Position numbers and translations under genes: made by a program. This document shows, piece by piece, positions 18,379 through 21,555 of a DNA stretch of 21,555 nucleotides (position 1 is its first letter; each line of letters begins with the position of its first letter). The DNA comes from a virus. The notes under the pieces were generated by a model. It ran no database searches. It was not told the origin of the DNA and saw only the letters and a list, made by a program, of their open reading frames with translations. The stretch lies in IMG/VR virus record IMGVR_UViG_3300009374_000044, positions 1 through 21,555 of that record; one strand, written 5' to 3'.

Positions 18379-18402
18379 AAAACCTTGGAAGGAAATAGAA
18401 TA

Positions 18403-18930
18403 ATGGCCAGCATGAATGCTGCGTTTTGGATCAATCCAACAGGAAAAATTTATAGAGTTGGAAAAAATCATATTTCTGATGTTATTAAATATCCTAAAAA
18501 ATTTGGTTTGACGTTACAAGACATTCAAAAAGTTTTTGATAAACATAATGAACCATTAGGACTTGAAGGGAAAGCAAGAGAAGAAATTTTATTGAATCTT
18601 TTCAAAAAAAATTATATACGTATCCGAAAATACAAGAATTTAGGATATACGGTTAATGTCAAGAAATTGGCCGGAAAGACGAAAAAATATGTGTATGATT
18701 GGGTAGAGAAACTTTTAGGAACTGGTATAGAGGGTGAAAAAGATTATACTACTACACCTGTTTATTTTGATGCTGCAGACAAAAGTTATTCACCAACAAC
18801 TTTGGGGGATATTCAAAAAGATATTTCGGTTATGGAATCGAATCAACACGAACTTGTTGAATGTCATGTTTCACAATGGGAAGATGTAAAAATAAAGAGG
18901 TTTGAGGAATTTATAAATGAAACCATTTAA
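18403..18930 (+). CDS. Conserved T4-like marine phage protein of unknown function (175 aa)
   Basis: ATG with GGAAGGAAATAG upstream. Starts ASMNAAFWINPTGKIYRVG, NHISDVIKYPKKFGLT; a second region reads GKAREEILLNLFKKNYIRIR and KYVYDWVEKLLGTG. I recall this combination (N-A-x-F-W-x-N-P, F-G-L-T, G-K-A-R-E-E-I) in cyanophage and pelagiphage genomes without a known role. The C-terminal end, KRFEEFINETI, resembles the cargo leader motif but at the wrong end. It overlaps the CCA-enzyme gene by 14 bases. Confidence 0.65.
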   Translation: MASMNAAFWINPTGKIYRVGKNHISDVIKYPKKFGLTLQDIQKVFDKHNEPLGLEGKAREEILLNLFKKNYIRIRKYKNLGYTVNVKKLAGKTKKYVYDWVEKLLGTGIEGEKDYTTTPVYFDAADKSYSPTTLGDIQKDISVMESNQHELVECHVSQWEDVKIKRFEEFINETI

Positions 18931-20554
18931 AAAATTCTTATATGAAAGTCAACTCGCAACTGCATTGTCAGTAGATGTTAGGGATGCAATCAAAAACAAG
19001 GGTGGAAAAATTTATCAGATTGGTGGTGCCGTTAGAGATGAGATTCTTGGGAAAGTATCAAAGGATTTAGACCTTCTGATTGTTGGATTAGAATTAAATG
19101 AGTTGGGAAGAATTCTGAAGCCATTCGGCAAGATCAATCTTGTCGGAAAATCTTTTGGTATACTCAAATTTACACCGAAGGGTAGTTCCGAAGAGATTGA
19201 TATTTCTGTCCCAAGAGTGGATTCCAAAAGCACAGGAAAAGGACATAAAGATTTTGAAGTTAAGTTAGGTAAAGGTATTTCTTTACAACAAGATCAATTA
19301 CGAAGAGATTTTTGGATTAATGCACTTGCAAAAGATATTGATACAGGGGAAGTAATAGATGTAGAACGTAAGGGAATGACGGATATCAAAAATAAAGAAA
19401 TCCGTATGATAAGTCCAGTTGCATTTGAAGAAGATCCATTGAGGATGTTACGTGCGGTTCAGTTTGCAGCCCGATTTGGTTTCAAAATAGAGAAAGAAAC
19501 ATTTAAGGAGATACAGAAAAACGCAAGAACAATTTCTACCATTTCTGCTGAGAGATTTCAAGAAGAGTTTCGTAAAATGTTTACTAAAGCAAAGAAACCT
19601 AGTATCGGAATCAAATTGTTATTTGCAACAGGCCTGATGGATTTTATTCTACCACAGTCAAATTTGAGAAATATAGATTTGACTACTATAGATAAACTTG
19701 ACAAGAAAGCGTTCCCTGCATTTATGGGAATAATTTTAAATGGGTATGGTTCAAATGCAGGAAAAGAAATTGCAAGTGTGATGAGATTATCAAATGCAGA
19801 TTCAGATGCAGTTCAGGCAGTAGTTTCATATGCATCTAAAGCATCATTTTTAGATAGAGATGATTTTAAATTAGTCAGGTTTTTAAAGAATGTAAATGAA
19901 AAAGGAATTCAAAATATAGATGCATATTTGTCTGCCAAGAGAAGACCAACTTTGTCAAGCAAACTCAAGAGGATGGAAGTCATTTCTGTCAAAGAATTAT
20001 CAATTGGTGGTAGAGATTTGTTGAAATTAGGAATGAAAGGAAAACAGGTCGGTGATGCACTTGAGTTTGCATTTGAATTTGCAGTTAGAAATGGGAGAAA
20101 CAATAAGTCAGAATTGTTAGATGTTATTAAAAACAAATATGGAATGACAGAACAAGTAGAAATAGAAGATATTTTGAAGTATTATCCAAGTCCTAGAGAA
20201 GTCAAGTATATCAGATCGGTTAGACATAAGTTGATTAAGAAGAATCCAGATATGAAACCGATTGGAGATGACAAGTTACACGTTACGCTTGCATCTGGGC
20301 CTGGGTGGAAAAAGATAAAGTCGGACTTTGGAGATGTGAAATTAAATAATCCAGATTTTCAGTTAGAGTTTGAAGATCCAAAGAAAGTTGAATCATCTGG
20401 TAGAGTTTCGTGGTATATGAAAGTTAAACAACAAAGACAACTCAAGGATTATGTCACAGATTTACTTCAATCAGATCCAGACCCGAAAAGATTGTTTCAT
20501 GTGTCGATTGCAAATAAGACAGGAAAAATAGGAGATTCAGTTGCAAACATTTAA
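18917..20554 (+). CDS. CCA-adding-enzyme homologue fused to a 2H-phosphoesterase-like domain, with leader
   Basis: 545 residues in three parts. (1) Leader MKPFKKFLYESQ with an L-x-E site. (2) Class II nucleotidyltransferase: YQIGGAVRDEILG (36-41 GGxVRD), SKDLDLLIVG (catalytic Asp50, Asp52), QLRRDFWINALAKD, then EEDPLRMLRAVQFAARFGF (~170-188), as in bacterial CCA-adding enzymes and poly(A) polymerases. It adds or repairs the CCA end of tRNA. (3) C-terminal ~110 residues with two H-x-T/S motifs, KLHVTLAS (His455, Thr457) and FHVSIANKTG (His528, Ser530), the mark of 2H phosphoesterases, which open 2',3'-cyclic phosphates. Bacterial CCA enzymes use an HD domain for this instead. The fusion is unusual. 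Whether it adds CCA or poly(A) is not certain. Confidence 0.85.
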   Translation: MKPFKKFLYESQLATALSVDVRDAIKNKGGKIYQIGGAVRDEILGKVSKDLDLLIVGLELNELGRILKPFGKINLVGKSFGILKFTPKGSSEEIDISVPRVDSKSTGKGHKDFEVKLGKGISLQQDQLRRDFWINALAKDIDTGEVIDVERKGMTDIKNKEIRMISPVAFEEDPLRMLRAVQFAARFGFKIEKETFKEIQKNARTISTISAERFQEEFRKMFTKAKKPSIGIKLLFATGLMDFILPQSNLRNIDLTTIDKLDKKAFPAFMGIILNGYGSNAGKEIASVMRLSNADSDAVQAVVSYASKASFLDRDDFKLVRFLKNVNEKGIQNIDAYLSAKRRPTLSSKLKRMEVISVKELSIGGRDLLKLGMKGKQVGDALEFAFEFAVRNGRNNKSELLDVIKNKYGMTEQVEIEDILKYYPSPREVKYIRSVRHKLIKKNPDMKPIGDDKLHVTLASGPGWKKIKSDFGDVKLNNPDFQLEFEDPKKVESSGRVSWYMKVKQQRQLKDYVTDLLQSDPDPKRLFHVSIANKTGKIGDSVANI

Positions 20555-21500
20555 ACAATATTTAAAAGAACGAGCTCCAGCGTGGCAAGAAAGTTTGTCT
20601 ACTATGTTATTTGAATTACCAAGACAATCTATAGATGATGTGGTGATACCATTAGGTTCTTCAATAATTGAAAGATTGTGGCCTGATAAAATAAGGTCTA
20701 CTGTATTTCATCTTACTGATTATGAAGGGATAGAAGGATTGAAAAAGATGCAGAAATCAAAAAAATCAATATCTGCATTTTTTAATATGGACAGTTTTCT
20801 TATAGACGATGGTATTCGGACTGAAGGTGGTTATGTTGTAGAGTTATCTGCCGATATTCTTGTTTCTTCACCAGATGACCTTGCCACTATGGTAGACAAA
20901 TCGGGTAGAAGATATATTATCTTTCAAAGGCTTAGACAAGGTTATGAAGGTGGAGGATTGGGAGGTGGCACAAAATTGGCAGGAATGAGAAGAGATATAA
21001 CCAATATGTTTAAGAATCTTGTTAATCAATATGACGAATTTATAGAACCAGAAGATATTGAAGCTGCATTAGGTATAAAGATAGAAGTCAATGGTTTTGA
21101 CAAGGCAATGAAAGATTTTAAAAAAAATCCATTTCTTGCATGGAGAGTGATAGGTAATAGTATAAGAAAAATATCACGCCCTGGTTTCGTTTTTTCTATG
21201 GCCATTAAAGATTATTTGGATAGAATGGAAAAAATTATGAAGAAAAATTCCAGACAACTAGGTTCTTTATTTTATGATTATGCTAAAAATAAGACATTTA
21301 GATACGAAAAAGGTATAGGACAAACACCTTGGGATGAATTAGTGGTTAATAATTTTACAATCAATAAGATACACGTTGGCCCAATGTTTTATGTTGATTT
21401 CAAAGATGATACTGAAATTGAAGGATTTCCAATTATGGTATGGAAAGATTCTGAATCATTAATACGACATATTCAAAAAATAACTAAGATAAAAAAATGA
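20541..21500 (+). CDS. Large leader-bearing phage protein, function unknown (319 aa)
   Basis: TTG start with AGGAGATTCAG upstream, overlapping the CCA-enzyme gene by 14 bases. The leader MQTFKQYLKERAP has an L-x-E site. The body includes STVFHLTDYEGIEGLKKMQK, SKKSISAFFNMDSF, GYVVELSADILVS, DKSGRRYIIFQRLRQ, a Gly-rich loop, and a C-terminal VNNFTINKIHVGP. I recall close relatives in cyanophages with no function. The order F-H-x-T, S-I-S, then V-x-E loosely recalls ADP-ribosyltransferase folds such as T4 Alt, which is also a capsid protein, but the match is weak. Confidence 0.65.
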   Translation: MQTFKQYLKERAPAWQESLSTMLFELPRQSIDDVVIPLGSSIIERLWPDKIRSTVFHLTDYEGIEGLKKMQKSKKSISAFFNMDSFLIDDGIRTEGGYVVELSADILVSSPDDLATMVDKSGRRYIIFQRLRQGYEGGGLGGGTKLAGMRRDITNMFKNLVNQYDEFIEPEDIEAALGIKIEVNGFDKAMKDFKKNPFLAWRVIGNSIRKISRPGFVFSMAIKDYLDRMEKIMKKNSRQLGSLFYDYAKNKTFRYEKGIGQTPWDELVVNNFTINKIHVGPMFYVDFKDDTEIEGFPIMVWKDSESLIRHIQKITKIKK

Positions 21501-21555
21501 AAAAGTTTGATGAGATCATTGCAAATAATTTTAAAATTAAAAAGGTTTGGGTATT
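21497..21555 (+). CDS. Start of a further leader-like gene (3' truncated by window)
   Basis: The ATG overlaps the upstream TGA (ATGA). The visible 19 codons read MKKFDEIIANNFKIKKVWV. The first ten residues partly resemble the shared leader (M-K-x-F-x-E-I-I), but the E of the cleavage site is missing, so it may or may not belong to the set. The gene runs off the end. Confidence 0.5.
   Translation, partial: MKKFDEIIANNFKIKKVWV

Noticed and set aside
1-21555. CRISPR array, insertion sequence or integrase/attachment site.
   Set aside because: No regularly spaced direct repeats, transposase or recombinase motifs were seen; the only mobile-type gene is the GIY-YIG endonuclease.

Overview
The window looks like part of a marine T4-like (myovirus-type) bacteriophage genome. 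It is AT-rich and tightly packed. Nearly all genes are on the + strand, many overlap in ATGA or TGATG style, and most are small proteins of unknown function. Phage hallmarks include seven near-identical sigma70-type promoters, a T4-type late-promoter octamer (TATAAATA), one tRNA gene with an encoded CCA end, stand-alone DNA methyltransferases, a GIY-YIG homing endonuclease and several host-derived metabolic genes. The host cannot be fixed from the sequence. The closely proteobacterial IscU and the bS21 gene point to a proteobacterial, pelagic-type host.

Layout. (1) 1-1330: the 3' end of a dihydroorotate-dehydrogenase-like gene with visibly higher GC, a MazG-like pyrophosphohydrolase and small proteins. 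(2) 1330-11170: an early/middle-type accessory region. Short operons of small proteins start at repeated TTGACA-17 bp-TATAGT/TATTAT/TATACT promoters. It contains an HExxH metallopeptidase, a possible nuclease paired with a beta-class DNA methyltransferase (a candidate restriction-modification pair), a second DNA methyltransferase, tRNA-Cys, zinc-ribbon proteins and an OB-fold-like protein. (3) 11170-12090: a small membrane protein, a probable lipoprotein, a possible structured RNA ending in a T-run, and the only minus-strand gene I could find, a 48-residue C2H2 zinc-finger peptide. (4) 12090-13172: a half-length Na/Pi-cotransporter-like protein, then phage bS21 (rpsU) behind a promoter with a perfect operator-like inverted repeat. 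(5) 13176-21555: a region behind a late-type promoter. It holds a homing endonuclease, a ligase-superfamily-like protein, a TxGH nucleotidyltransferase with a basic tail, a metallothionein-like peptide, a staphylococcal-nuclease homologue, IscU, a winged-helix protein, a CCA-adding-enzyme homologue fused to a 2H-phosphoesterase-like domain, and a large conserved protein of unknown function.

The most exciting signal is in region 5. At least seven coding starts share a short leader of the form M-x-T/P-F/Y-x-x-F/Y/L-x-x-E, usually ending in I/L-x-E. This matches the capsid-targeting sequence of T4 internal proteins and the cleavage consensus of the T4 prohead protease gp21. The leader sits on RNA-repair-like enzymes: a CCA-adding enzyme with a 2H domain, a KxDG ligase-like protein and an adenylyltransferase-like protein. 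I infer that these are packed into the capsid and delivered with the DNA as a tRNA/RNA-maintenance cargo. Three leaders are separated from a following protein by a stop codon or frame break, with a homing endonuclease sitting between two of them, which suggests active remodelling of the cargo set.
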